A stretch of 64,000 nt of DNA from FEN-1350 sp964386005 (GCA_964386005.1 CAYLSB010000013.1:1-64000), one strand, 5' to 3'; numbered from the stretch's first letter, positions 1-8,592 are shown. Numbers and translations are program-made. The notes: a model not told the origin generated them from the letters alone.

Positions 1-70
1 CACCTTAAGTCATTGTAGAATAAGGACTTAGGTTTTTGAAAAACACGTTTTATATTTATTCTTATATTTA

Positions 71-262
71 TTCCCTCTGGGGTGTGTTCACTATCTGTTC
101 ATTTCTAAGCCCTTTCAGCGGAAGGGTTTAGGGCGTTCACTCCATAGTTTTACAGTTCATCCTGAGGAATCTGTACGACCTCTCACCGGAGGAGTAAAAT
201 TACTCTCCGGTGCCTCCCGGAGCCACGATCTGGCCACAAGCAGGGTGGCTCCCCGCAGGGCC
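71..262 (+). ncRNA. candidate structured RNA or long structured leader
   Basis: No protein-coding frame is convincing here, but several inverted repeats are. 184-190 pairs with 206-212, with an inner stem gagtaa/ttactc. 219-226 (ggagccac) pairs perfectly with 245-252 (gtggctcc). gccct near 109 can pair with agggc near 130. An outer helix, 73-82 (ccctctgggg) with 251-260 (ccccgcaggg), could close the whole element at about 190 nt. The 5' strand ccctctggggtgtgttc and the closed-rod length recall 6S RNA, but the multi-hairpin interior is not the classical single rod, so the family is not assigned. An AT-rich stretch with TATATT at 63-68 could be its promoter. It could instead be the leader of the response regulator at 428. 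Strand is inferred from that gene. Confidence 0.35.
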
Positions 263-427
263 CATCAAAAACGCCGCCAAAACAAGATCGAGATATAACA
301 GATATGTAAGCTCGTAATATCGGCGTTCCGGGTCAGATGGGAATGCGTCGTTTCCGTAGCATGAATCTTACCCGGATCTCATTGTACGCTAACCGTCGAA
401 TCGTATCATTGATTATCGAAGGCATAC

Positions 428-1138
428 ATGGAGAATAACGATATGACCCTGAGTCGCGAACGCATTTTGGTGGTTGACGATGAACAGAGTATTCTGGAGT
501 TAGTCCAGTACAATCTGGCCAAGCGGGGATACCACGTTTTGTTGGCCGAAACCGGGGAAGCGGCCCTTGTTGTGGGGAAAAACGAACTTCCCGATTTAAT
601 CCTGCTGGACCTGATGCTGCCGGGAATGGACGGCCTGGATGTTTGTCGCCATCTGAAGGCCGATCCCCGAACCCAGCATATCCCCGTCATTCTGGTGACA
701 GCGCGGGGCCAGAACGACGATATCGTGATCGGAATGGAAATGGGGGCCGATGATTATGTAACGAAACCCTTCAGTCCCAACGTTCTGATTTCACGGATTC
801 GGTCGGCGCTCCGACGGAAGGGAAACCGGCGGGAAGAATTGGAGTCGATGATCCGGCGTGGGGCGATGGTCATCAATCCCAAACGTTGCGAAGTGATTGT
901 GGATAGCGGTGTCGTTGACTTGACGGAAACACAGTTTCGGTTGCTGTATCTTTTGGCCGAATCCCCGGAAGCCGTATTCACCCGGCGACAGATTCTACAA
1001 GCCGTGTTTCCGGACGATCCGGAATGGATCGACGAGGATGTCGATACCTTGATTGACGATTTACGAGAGGCACTGGGTCCTTGTGGAAATTATATTATGG
1101 CTGTACGAGGTAAAGGATTCCAAATGGCGAATTATTAG
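428..1138 (+). CDS. PhoB/OmpR-like response regulator with atypical output domain
   Basis: A 236-residue two-component regulator. The receiver domain (about 12-125) has the acidic pair D17/D18, phospho-acceptor D61 in LLDLMLPG, T91 and K113, so it should be phosphorylated normally. The C-terminal winged-helix domain (about 140-236) keeps the wing sequence VRGKGFQM. The segment matching the PhoB recognition helix reads IDEDVDTLIDDLREAL, acidic where OmpR/PhoB proteins carry basic residues. DNA binding may therefore be altered or lost. The start at 428 has GAAGG five bases upstream; M6 is an alternative. It is divergent from the phoU-pst operon beside it and there is no kinase next to it; PhoR lies at 11702-13483. 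A role in phosphate signalling is inferred from position only. Confidence 0.9.
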   Translation: MENNDMTLSRERILVVDDEQSILELVQYNLAKRGYHVLLAETGEAALVVGKNELPDLILLDLMLPGMDGLDVCRHLKADPRTQHIPVILVTARGQNDDIVIGMEMGADDYVTKPFSPNVLISRIRSALRRKGNRREELESMIRRGAMVINPKRCEVIVDSGVVDLTETQFRLLYLLAESPEAVFTRRQILQAVFPDDPEWIDEDVDTLIDDLREALGPCGNYIMAVRGKGFQMANY

Positions 1139-1181
1139 TTCCGGCCGAATCCATTGTGAAATCGGCCTGTCCTCCTTCTCC

Positions 1182-1218
1182 AGAGCCGTCCCGTGATCGT
1201 TCGTACGGTGGCGGCTCT
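1182..1218 (+). terminator. hairpin downstream of the response regulator
   Basis: agagccg at 1182-1188 pairs with cggctct at 1212-1218, and an inner ccgt/acgg can extend the stem. A weak T-containing tail (cttgttg) follows. It lies 44 nt after the stop of the regulator and could terminate it, but the U tract is poor. Confidence 0.3.
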
Positions 1219-1383
1219 CTTGTTGAATTGCACCGCCGCGGAATCCGAGGGAGCTGTTCCGTTCTACCGTCTCTTTGCCTTCCGCTGATTCTAATCGAAA
1301 TTCAACACAAACCAAATCGGATCCTTATGGGGTTTCTGTATAAGAGACAAGAACAGAACCATGATCAAGAAAAGGATAAAGCG

Positions 1384-1503
1384 ATGAACGACTGGATTCG
1401 GATATTGGTTTCATTATTCGGTGTCGTCTATTTGTTCTATTATCTGTGGAATCGATGGACTCGCTTCGACCCCAATCATCAAAAGGATTTTCCGGGACGC
1501 TGA
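1384..1503 (+). CDS. small single-pass membrane protein, 39 residues
   Basis: A short frame encoding MNDWIRILVSLFGVVYLFYYLW followed by a polar tail ending in KDFPGR. Residues 5-22 form one strongly hydrophobic aromatic-rich helix, followed by NRWTRF. AAGGA at 1371-1375 sits eight bases before the ATG, a good ribosome-binding site, and this is why I start here and not at the earlier in-frame codons. It stands alone between the response regulator and the convergent phoU. No family is recognised; small membrane peptides near signalling genes can modulate kinases or transporters, but nothing here proves that. Confidence 0.4.
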   Translation: MNDWIRILVSLFGVVYLFYYLWNRWTRFDPNHQKDFPGR

Positions 1504-1591
1504 ATGGTTATTCATGGCATTCCGTTGATTCCGGAAGTCAATATCGATTGTGTTGAATGCCGGGCGATCGAACAATGAGATCCCGTCAACA

Positions 1592-2290
1592 TTATTGCTC
1601 TGATGATTTTCCTTCCGTTCCATTCGGCCGGTATTTTTCATGTCGATGCCGGACGATGTGGCCCTCCACCATATAGATCACATCCTCCGCGATATTGGTC
1701 GCATGATCGGCAATGCGTTCCAGGTGCCGCGATACGGACAACATGTGGATCAAGCTGTCGATCCATGCGGGGTTTTTTAGAATGCTTTCTTTGATCTGGT
1801 CGTACATCTGGCGATTGATCGCGTCGATTTCATCGTCGGCATTCCATACCCTGTAGGCCAATGCGCAATCCAGATTGACCAGGGCATCCAAACTGGAACG
1901 GACCATGGAAGTCGTTTTTTCGGCCATGCGTTCGAAATCGAAGGGCGCCTCGATACGGTCCTGGGTTGCAAGGAATTCACCTCGCTCGGCAATATTGACG
2001 GCAAGGTCTCCGATTCGTTCGAGATCGTTATTGATCTTCAAGGCGGTGATCAGGAATCGCAGGTCGATGGCCACCGGCTGATGGAGGGCCAGAATCTTGA
2101 GGCACTCCTCTTCCACATCCACTTCGATGTCGTCGATTCGGTCGTCCGAATCCATCACGTCCTGCGCCAGCCGGGGATCCCGCCTCTGGATGGAGGCAAC
2201 GGCTTTCAACAGGTTCTCTTCAACGACGCCGCACAGCGTCAGCAACTTGGTTTTGAGCGAGTCGATCGCCCGTTTCATGTGTTCCGACAT
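1592..2290 (-). CDS. phoU: phosphate signalling protein PhoU
   Basis: A 232-residue cytoplasmic protein of the usual PhoU length, made of two three-helix PhoU repeats (about 10-110 and 115-215). Each has a metal-binding helix of the expected type (DSDDRIDDIEVDVEEECL in the first, WNADDEIDAINRQMYDQI in the second). PhoU couples the Pst transporter to the PhoR kinase and is needed to shut off the Pho response when phosphate is sufficient. It is the last gene of the leftward pst operon, 14 nt after pstB, which fits this role. Confidence 0.97.
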   Translation of the reverse strand: MSEHMKRAIDSLKTKLLTLCGVVEENLLKAVASIQRRDPRLAQDVMDSDDRIDDIEVDVEEECLKILALHQPVAIDLRFLITALKINNDLERIGDLAVNIAERGEFLATQDRIEAPFDFERMAEKTTSMVRSSLDALVNLDCALAYRVWNADDEIDAINRQMYDQIKESILKNPAWIDSLIHMLSVSRHLERIADHATNIAEDVIYMVEGHIVRHRHEKYRPNGTEGKSSEQ

Positions 2291-2304
2291 GGGAATGCCT
2301 CCGA

Positions 2305-3216
2305 TCAGCCGAAGCGGCCGGTAATGTAATCTTCCGTGGCCTTGTTCACGGGATTGGTAAAAATGTCGCTGGTCTTTCCATACTCGATCAGTTTACCCAG
2401 GCAAAAAAACGCCGTGTACTCGCTGACCCGTGCGGCCTGCTGCATGTTATGAGTGACAATCACAATCGTATAAACCTCTTTCAATTGCGTTATCAGATCC
2501 TCAATCTTTGCCGTCGCCAGCGGATCCAGAGCCGAGCACGGTTCATCCATCAGGATGACGTTCGGTTGGGTTGCCAATGTCCGCGCAATACACAAACGTT
2601 GCTGTTGTCCGCCGGAGAGAGCCAGGGCTGATTTGTGCAAATCCTCCTTAACCTCCTCCCACAGGGCCGCGTCGCGAAGACATTTTTCGACAAGCTCGTC
2701 GAGTTCGCCGCGACGACGAATCCCCTGCAGTCGCGGGCCATACGTGATGTTATCATACACGCTTTTGGCGAAGGGATTGGGTTTCTGAAACACCATGCCG
2801 ACCTGCTGACGGAGGTTGACGAGATGGGTGCGTTTGTCATACACATTCTGTCCGTTCACGGCCAGGATCCCTTCCGTCCGCGTATTCGGGATCAGGTCGT
2901 TCATTCGGTTAATGCTGCGGAGGAACGTGCTCTTTCCGCACCCGCTGGGTCCGATGATGGCCGTTACCGAGCAGGGCCGAATATTCAGGGTGATCTCTTT
3001 GACTCCCTCCCTGGTTCCATAGTAGAAGGAAAACCGATCCGCCCGGATCACGGGGGGAATCGTTTCGGCTGGATCCGGTCGAGGGGAACCGGGTCGAAGG
3101 ATTCGATCTCCGTGAACGCCCGAACTTGACTGGGGGCGCAACGAGTCCAATCGAAACTTCAGTCGTACCGAGTCGGTTTCCGGCGGATGAATCTGCGTTC
3201 GATCTTCCTGGTTCAT
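2305..3216 (-). CDS. pstB: phosphate ABC transporter ATP-binding protein PstB
   Basis: The ATPase of the high-affinity phosphate importer. Using the ATG at 3216 gives 303 residues, with Walker A GPSGCGKS at 89-96, the PstB-typical QKPNPF near 144, signature LSGGQQQR at 200-207, Walker B VILMDEP at 220-226 and a switch histidine in VTHNMQQAAR. I chose this start because it overlaps the pstA stop as TGATG and has GAGAGG upstream; an in-frame ATG at 3249 would lie inside pstA. The first 55 residues are a Pro/Arg-rich extension not present in typical 250-260 residue PstB proteins. Confidence 0.96.
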   Translation of the reverse strand: MNQEDRTQIHPPETDSVRLKFRLDSLRPQSSSGVHGDRILRPGSPRPDPAETIPPVIRADRFSFYYGTREGVKEITLNIRPCSVTAIIGPSGCGKSTFLRSINRMNDLIPNTRTEGILAVNGQNVYDKRTHLVNLRQQVGMVFQKPNPFAKSVYDNITYGPRLQGIRRRGELDELVEKCLRDAALWEEVKEDLHKSALALSGGQQQRLCIARTLATQPNVILMDEPCSALDPLATAKIEDLITQLKEVYTIVIVTHNMQQAARVSEYTAFFCLGKLIEYGKTSDIFTNPVNKATEDYITGRFG

Positions 3217-4820
3217 CAATATCCTCTCAGTCTTCTCGATACCCGCCATCGTATCCCGATAGCGACCACATTCAACAACAATACAAGGATAATCAGCGTC
3301 ATGACCATGCCGTATTGTTGATGGGGCATAGTCATTCCAACCTTATCGCCGGTGGCGATACCGTGAACGCCATAGGGTAAGGCCCGTGTTGAATCCAATA
3401 AGGACCGCGGAAGCGGGCCCAGGAACACCGCGCCCGTAAACAGGATCGGGGCCGTTTCACCGGCGGCTCGGCTTACGCTCAGAATAATCCCTGTCAGGAT
3501 TCCCGGCATGGCGGCCGGTAGAATGACCGTCATAAAGGTCCTGAATCGTCCCGCCCCCAACGATAGCGAGGCCTCCTTGTACGTCACGGGAACCGAGCGA
3601 ATGGCTTCTTCGCTGGCCCGGATGATCACCGGCAGGACCAGCAGTGCCAGTGTCAAGGCCGCCGCCAGGATACACGGTCGCCCGAAGATCATCACGAAGA
3701 ATGCCAGCCCAAACAAACCGAACACGATACTCGGCACACCCGCCAGCGTATTGATACAGGTCCGAATGATCCGGATCATCCGATTCTGGCCGCCGTACTC
3801 CACCAGATAGGCCGCAGATACAATCCCCAGAGGAATCGCTACGATCATCGCCAGCGAGGTCAACAGAAGGGTCCCGAGAATTTCCGGACCCACACCTCCG
3901 AAGAAATGTCCCGGAGTACTCCCATCGTAAAAGTATTGCCAGTAGATCCGTATCCGGGGCCGGAACAGCGATTCAAGATCCGTTTCGATCCGGTCAAACC
4001 AGCCCTCCAGGTCCGTACCGGCGAACTGTTGCTTTCGTGGAACCAGGATCTTATGCATGGGCTTGTCGGGTGCGACCTGGACCCATTGTTCATCGTACAT
4101 CAGATGATGGACACCTCGTTGTATCAGATCCCATCGCGTGGCGCCGAATTGATGTTCCGCCAGTGGCGGTTTGGGATGCCCCGGCCGGGGCCCAAAGAGG
4201 GTTTTCATGGCGTCACGGACTTCCCGAAGGAGTTCGGAGTATTGTTCCCGATGTTCCGGATCGATGATTTCAACTGTTTTTTTGTGACGGCGGGCGATTT
4301 CGAAGAATTCCGCCAGGAGCGGCTCGCCGAGAGGTATTTCCTTTTCCCTGGATATCATGGCGTCCAACTTCGCGATCGCCTCGGTCCCCTCGACCGTTTC
4401 CAGCGCTTCGGTCAATTGATCTCGAATGGTTTTGGCCTTGTTTCGAAGCTGAGTAAATTCCTCGGCCGGAGTATTTCGTTGGCGAAGCGATTCGCCGTAT
4501 TCCCGGTATATTTCCCGAACTCGGTTGACTTGTTTATCCACGTCGATACCTTCGGCGAAGGCCTCGAACGCGTCCAAGAGAGGTTTGCGGAGCGCATCGG
4601 TTTCGGCGGTTTCGCGTAAAATTTCCTTTTCCGATCCCCGTCCAAAGATAGCGAGCTGCATCTTTCGAAATTCGATTGTTTCTCGAAAGACCACCGCGCC
4701 CATCCCCTTCCATACCATGGGTCCGAGCACCACCCCCAGGACCAGACACAATACACCGACGGATCCGGCCGCCGAGCCCGTGAAGAGTTTATCGATCAGC
4801 AATCGAAACGCGGTTCTCAT
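3216..4820 (-). CDS. pstA: phosphate ABC transporter permease PstA, long form
   Basis: An inner-membrane permease subunit that pairs with PstC. The C-terminal 280 residues are a standard six-helix binding-protein-dependent transport domain, with the EAA-like loop EASLSLGAGRFRTFMTVILP. The protein has 534 residues against about 280-300 for common PstA. The first membrane helix (about 18-35) is followed by roughly 220 charged, helix-prone residues before the transport domain, probably an extracytoplasmic or coiled-coil insertion. The start at 4820 overlaps the pstC stop as ATGA; the frame extends further upstream, but that part lies inside pstC and does not look like protein. Translational coupling with pstC is likely. 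Confidence 0.93.
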   Translation of the reverse strand: MRTAFRLLIDKLFTGSAAGSVGVLCLVLGVVLGPMVWKGMGAVVFRETIEFRKMQLAIFGRGSEKEILRETAETDALRKPLLDAFEAFAEGIDVDKQVNRVREIYREYGESLRQRNTPAEEFTQLRNKAKTIRDQLTEALETVEGTEAIAKLDAMISREKEIPLGEPLLAEFFEIARRHKKTVEIIDPEHREQYSELLREVRDAMKTLFGPRPGHPKPPLAEHQFGATRWDLIQRGVHHLMYDEQWVQVAPDKPMHKILVPRKQQFAGTDLEGWFDRIETDLESLFRPRIRIYWQYFYDGSTPGHFFGGVGPEILGTLLLTSLAMIVAIPLGIVSAAYLVEYGGQNRMIRIIRTCINTLAGVPSIVFGLFGLAFFVMIFGRPCILAAALTLALLVLPVIIRASEEAIRSVPVTYKEASLSLGAGRFRTFMTVILPAAMPGILTGIILSVSRAAGETAPILFTGAVFLGPLPRSLLDSTRALPYGVHGIATGDKVGMTMPHQQYGMVMTLIILVLLLNVVAIGIRWRVSRRLRGY

Positions 4821-5887
4821 CGGCCGGTTCCTTTCCGATGAATCCGCGCCATGAAGTGTTCGCTGACCAGATTCATACCGAAGGTGAACACCAGAAGGAG
4901 GCATCCGATGGCAAATAGGGCGTGGTAATGGAGAGTTCCCCTTGCCGTTTCGCCCATCTCCTGGGCAATGGTCGCGGTCATCGGCCGAACAGACTGTGAT
5001 AAATCCCACCATGGAGACGGAATCTGCGAGGCCATTCCCGCCGCCATCCATACGACCATCGTTTCGCCGATGGCCCGCATCATCCCCAAAATCACCGCGG
5101 CAATGATCCCGCTATAGGCCGCCGGGATGACCACCTTGATCAACGTTTCGGCCCGGGTGGCGCCCAGACCGTAGGATGCCTCGCGGGTCTCGCGACCCAC
5201 CGCGGACAACGAATCTTCGGCAACGCTGATGATTGTCGGGACGGCCATGATCGCCAGAATCATCGACGCATTGAGAGCGTTGGCACCGGTGGAAAAACCG
5301 AAGGAATGCTGTAACCACGGGGCCACGACGATGATGGCGAAAAATCCATAGGCCACGGATGGAATCGCCGCCAGGATTTCGATAACCGGTTTTACGAGTT
5401 GTCGGATAGAAAATGGAGCCATATCGCTCAGATACACGGCGCACAGCAATCCCACAGGTACGGATAACAGGAGGGCCACCGCCGTCACATACAACGATCC
5501 CACGATGGCCGGCAAGGCCCCGAATTCCGGATGACCCTCCGCCTCCGGATACCAGTTTCGACTGGTCAGAAACTCGGATAATCGAGCCATGACCTGCCGA
5601 AAGGTTTCGCCGCGCAGGAACGGGATCGCTTCGCGGATGACAAACCAGAAGATCAGAAAAACGGCCATAACCGAGACCAGCGTGACGACAAACAGGGACC
5701 CGCGTCCCAGACGGCCGACAACAAATCCAAGCAGATCCCGGCCGGGGGAAAGAAGCAATGGCCGAGTAAACCCGGCCCTTGCTTTGCGGCGTACATCGTA
5801 TGCCGTCATACCGGCCGTGTCAGAAGGCCGCAACATCATCCGATTCGGTTTTTGAATCTCCACGGAACCTCGCTTCTCCAAATCCAT
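4817..5887 (-). CDS. pstC: phosphate ABC transporter permease PstC
   Basis: A 356-residue inner-membrane permease. After a basic cytoplasmic N-terminus of about 60 residues there is a first transmembrane helix (SLFVVTLVSVMAVFLIFWFV), then a soluble loop and the conserved transport domain, with the family coupling segment REASYGLGATRAETLIKVVIP. It forms the phosphate channel with PstA. It starts 33 nt after the pstS stop and overlaps pstA by four bases, consistent with one operon. Later in-frame methionines (near residues 18-27) are possible starts. Confidence 0.95.
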   Translation of the reverse strand: MDLEKRGSVEIQKPNRMMLRPSDTAGMTAYDVRRKARAGFTRPLLLSPGRDLLGFVVGRLGRGSLFVVTLVSVMAVFLIFWFVIREAIPFLRGETFRQVMARLSEFLTSRNWYPEAEGHPEFGALPAIVGSLYVTAVALLLSVPVGLLCAVYLSDMAPFSIRQLVKPVIEILAAIPSVAYGFFAIIVVAPWLQHSFGFSTGANALNASMILAIMAVPTIISVAEDSLSAVGRETREASYGLGATRAETLIKVVIPAAYSGIIAAVILGMMRAIGETMVVWMAAGMASQIPSPWWDLSQSVRPMTATIAQEMGETARGTLHYHALFAIGCLLLVFTFGMNLVSEHFMARIHRKGTGR

Positions 5888-5920
5888 GGATACAACAGGG
5901 CGTTGATCCGCCCATCAACG

Positions 5921-6781
5921 TCAATAATTCGTCAGCGGAATGAATCCCTTGGCTTCAACGATTTCCTGGCCCTTTTCCGAAAGATGGAACATGCAGAGTT
6001 CGTGAACCATCGAGCCGAGCTTCGGATAGCCGTTGGTGAACAAAAACAGCGGGCGGCTGGCCGGGTATTTTCCCTTGGCGATCGTCGCTCGGGTGGGCAT
6101 GATGCCATCCAGCTTAATCGCCTTCACGGAAGCGTCGAGAAATCCAAGGCCCACATAACCGATCGCACCCGGCGTCGTCTTCACGCGGGCATGGGCCTGC
6201 GGATTCGAACTGACATATTCCACCGAAGGAGCCATTTTTTCTTTGTTGATCACCAACTCATGAAATGACTCATACGTTCCCGAAGACGTATCGCGGCTGA
6301 TCGCGACAATCGCCAGATCCGGGCCGCCGACTTGCTTCCAGTTTGTGATTTCGCCCTTGTAAATCTTCGTCACCTGGGCTTTGGTGAGATCGGCTACCGG
6401 ATTCGACGGATGCAGAACGATACAGACTCCATCCATCGCAATCACATGCGCCACGGGAAGGACTTTGTTGACAACCGCTTTGGTAAACTCTGTATCTTTC
6501 ATAAAACGACTCATCATGGCAATCTGACAACGCCCATCGATCAAGGCCGCCGCCCCGTCACCGCTGCCGGTCTTGTTGACCGTGATCGCGACATTGGGAT
6601 GCATGGTCTTGAACGCCTCGGCGAAAGCGTCTCCGAGCGGACCCACGGTTGTGGAGCCGTCCACGATCAACTTGTCCTCGGCCGCCCCAGCGCTGGAAGT
6701 CCAGATCGGCTGGGTTATCGCCAGCATTCCGACGACCAAAGCGATCATTCCGGCTTTGAATTGCCTCTCCATTCTGTTCAT
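5921..6781 (-). CDS. pstS: periplasmic phosphate-binding protein PstS
   Basis: The 286-residue substrate-binding protein of the Pst system. A Sec signal peptide spans about residues 1-33 (hydrophobic core MIALVVGMLAI, cleavage near SAGA). Phosphate-contacting motifs are present: DGSTTV near residue 41, TGSGDG near 71 and RDTSSGTYESF near 164. The start has GAAAGGATG just upstream. It is the first pst gene, with a 196-nt upstream space holding a candidate Pho box at 6858-6875. Confidence 0.96.
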   Translation of the reverse strand: MNRMERQFKAGMIALVVGMLAITQPIWTSSAGAAEDKLIVDGSTTVGPLGDAFAEAFKTMHPNVAITVNKTGSGDGAAALIDGRCQIAMMSRFMKDTEFTKAVVNKVLPVAHVIAMDGVCIVLHPSNPVADLTKAQVTKIYKGEITNWKQVGGPDLAIVAISRDTSSGTYESFHELVINKEKMAPSVEYVSSNPQAHARVKTTPGAIGYVGLGFLDASVKAIKLDGIMPTRATIAKGKYPASRPLFLFTNGYPKLGSMVHELCMFHLSEKGQEIVEAKGFIPLTNY

Positions 6782-6857
6782 AGTACATCCTTTCCTTCAT
6801 CCGATCATGCATTATTCTTGGTTTATCCACCGGATTGTACGCACGAATTGTTAGCGT

Positions 6858-6875
6858 TCGATGAGGTCTCGATGA
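6858..6875 (-). promoter_or_regulatory. candidate Pho box upstream of pstS
   Basis: Read on the minus strand this is two perfect copies of TCATCGA separated by four bases, giving an 11-nt period. Seven-four-seven direct repeats are the architecture recognised by PhoB dimers. It lies 77-94 nt upstream of the pstS start. The exact sequence differs from the E. coli CTGTCAT half-site, so this is a structural rather than consensus match. Confidence 0.5.
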
Positions 6876-6977
6876 AATTCCCACTATATCATTTATCTTT
6901 ACGCTCTTGATTTTCGGCCGTTCCCGTTGGATTCCGACACGACAAGGTTTCCGCAACGATTGGGGGAGCATTCCTTG

Positions 6978-8270
6978 TCAAAATTTCACAACAATATCCG
7001 CCTGGAACAGGTTCATGTCTTGTCCGTCATAGATCGCATTGTCATGCCGTTCCGCCAGGTAATAGGAGAACACCGTCTGGACATTCTTAGCGAGTTGATA
7101 GGCCAGACTGAATCGGTGTCCCTTGCCGCCGGTGCCGCCGTCGATAAAATCGCTGTCGCACAGGCCGCCCACCACGGCGTCCGCCTCCACGTCGCGATAC
7201 TCATAACCGAACTGCCATGAACCGGGATCCTTGGCCTTGTTCAGGATCATGCCGACCGCCCAGGCATTGTCCTCTTTCACATTCGAAGCCGTATTGGTAA
7301 TGTACGTGCCATAGACCGACATCGGCATTTCTCCGACCTTGAAGGCGTACTCGCCAAATGCTTCGAACACATCATAGTTATAGACATATCGACCGCCGGA
7401 CCAGGTGTTACCTTTTTGTTTGAGAACATCCCCGTCGATGGTCGTGTTTCGAATATCGCCGAAATCATAGTAACTGACGCCGCCGGTCAACGAACTGGAA
7501 TCGGATATCGCATATTTCATCAGGCCTTGAGCACCAAAGACGGACAGATCGGAACCGCTGGAATTCTCTTTGAGCCAGAAGCCGCCGCCGGCAATTTGCG
7601 CCGACCATGATTCATTCAGCTTCCACGCAGATTTGGCCGCGATCCCCTCCGGAGTCAGGTCGCTGTCCCAGACCAACTGGTGTTTCCCAACGGCATAGAA
7701 CGGATTTTCCATCTTGCCGAGAATCACGTTCAATCCCTTGATCGGATGCCAGTCGGCATACGCCAGATCCAGCCACAGATCCTTTCGCGAAAAGGCCGAA
7801 CCGTCATCGTCGGAATCGCCGAGAGTCTGATTGGTGGAGGTGGCGATCTCCGTGCTTCCTGTCGCGAAGCGAAGTCCGACCGTCCAATCCTCGTTGATCA
7901 CGGCCTCAAGTCCCAGCCGTGCCCGAATCCGGTGGCGATCCCGTTCGTCAGATCGGGTATCGAAATCCTGATTTTCGATGCGATACCGGAAATCTCCGGA
8001 GAATTTCAGTTTCTCGATCCATTTGAGCGTCTCAGGCAGCTTCGCTTCGCCGCCGCTCCTGGAAATATCCGAGATCGTCGTACCCTGTTTCTTCTGCGTT
8101 TCCTCCAGTTCCAGAATCCGCGCCTGCATCCCGGCAAGGACCTCGTACTGCTTTTCCATCTCCTTGCGAAGAGCCGAGACATCCTCGGATACATTCTGGG
8201 CTTTGACTTGGGGTGCCATGCCAATTCCCATAGCGAGTACCGCCAGTCCCCACATCATTTTCCTGTTCAT
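6978..8270 (-). CDS. outer-membrane porin (putative porin family), likely phosphate-linked
   Basis: A 430-residue outer-membrane beta-barrel protein. It has a signal peptide (MNRKMMWGLAVLAMGIGM, cleavage near VKA), then a coiled-coil segment (about 25-60, LRKEMEKQYEVLAGMQARIL). The remainder alternates aromatic beta strands with Gly/Asp turns and ends in phenylalanine (IVVKF), the usual outer-membrane insertion signal. The family resembles the Porin_5 type. The start at 8270 has AAGGAG eight bases upstream, so the frame upstream to 8291 is not used. Its place upstream of pstS in the same direction, and a Pho-box-like repeat at 8389-8406, suggest phosphate-starvation control; selectivity for phosphate is not shown. 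Confidence 0.88.
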   Translation of the reverse strand: MNRKMMWGLAVLAMGIGMAPQVKAQNVSEDVSALRKEMEKQYEVLAGMQARILELEETQKKQGTTISDISRSGGEAKLPETLKWIEKLKFSGDFRYRIENQDFDTRSDERDRHRIRARLGLEAVINEDWTVGLRFATGSTEIATSTNQTLGDSDDDGSAFSRKDLWLDLAYADWHPIKGLNVILGKMENPFYAVGKHQLVWDSDLTPEGIAAKSAWKLNESWSAQIAGGGFWLKENSSGSDLSVFGAQGLMKYAISDSSSLTGGVSYYDFGDIRNTTIDGDVLKQKGNTWSGGRYVYNYDVFEAFGEYAFKVGEMPMSVYGTYITNTASNVKEDNAWAVGMILNKAKDPGSWQFGYEYRDVEADAVVGGLCDSDFIDGGTGGKGHRFSLAYQLAKNVQTVFSYYLAERHDNAIYDGQDMNLFQADIVVKF

Positions 8271-8388
8271 CTTCGTAACTCCTTCAATCAAACCTGAATT
8301 TCCGTGCCCCGGCCGTTCCAGGGCATCACAATCCAGGCGGGGAAGTTACGGGATTGCCGTTACCATCCAGTGAGGATCATAAGAGAAC

Positions 8389-8406
8389 TGCATGAAAAGA
8401 ATATGA
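8389..8406 (-). promoter_or_regulatory. candidate Pho box upstream of the porin
   Basis: Read on the minus strand this is TCATATT-CTTT-TCATGCA, two half-sites sharing TCAT at an 11-nt period, matching the geometry of the perfect repeat at 6858-6875. It lies 119-136 nt upstream of the porin start. Only four bases of each half-site are shared, so the match is weak by itself. Confidence 0.35.
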
Positions 8407-8592
8407 GCCGATGATTCAAAGGAAATTGGAGATTGAAAACAATTCCGGCTTGTCACATTCCACAGGACTCAATGTCGGGAAAATCGAAGGTGCCGGTGGT
8501 TTGAGTCATGCGTACAATTTTTCTCAAAATCGCGGTTTTCGACCATGGCAGGCCCTTTTCGGCAAATACAAGGCCGAATATTTTTTATTTTA

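Noticed and set aside
1..400. tmRNA, RNase P RNA or a known riboswitch
   Set aside because: I looked for the tag-peptide region and TTCGACG of tmRNA, the GAGGAAAGTCC block of RNase P and common riboswitch cores and found none.
1156..1383. Upstream extension of the small membrane protein
   Set aside because: The extension lacks a ribosome-binding site, contains a terminator-like hairpin and has non-protein composition; the short form has a good site.
3216..3249. Upstream start for pstB
   Set aside because: It would put extra codons inside pstA, whereas the ATG at 3216 overlaps the pstA stop and has a ribosome-binding site.
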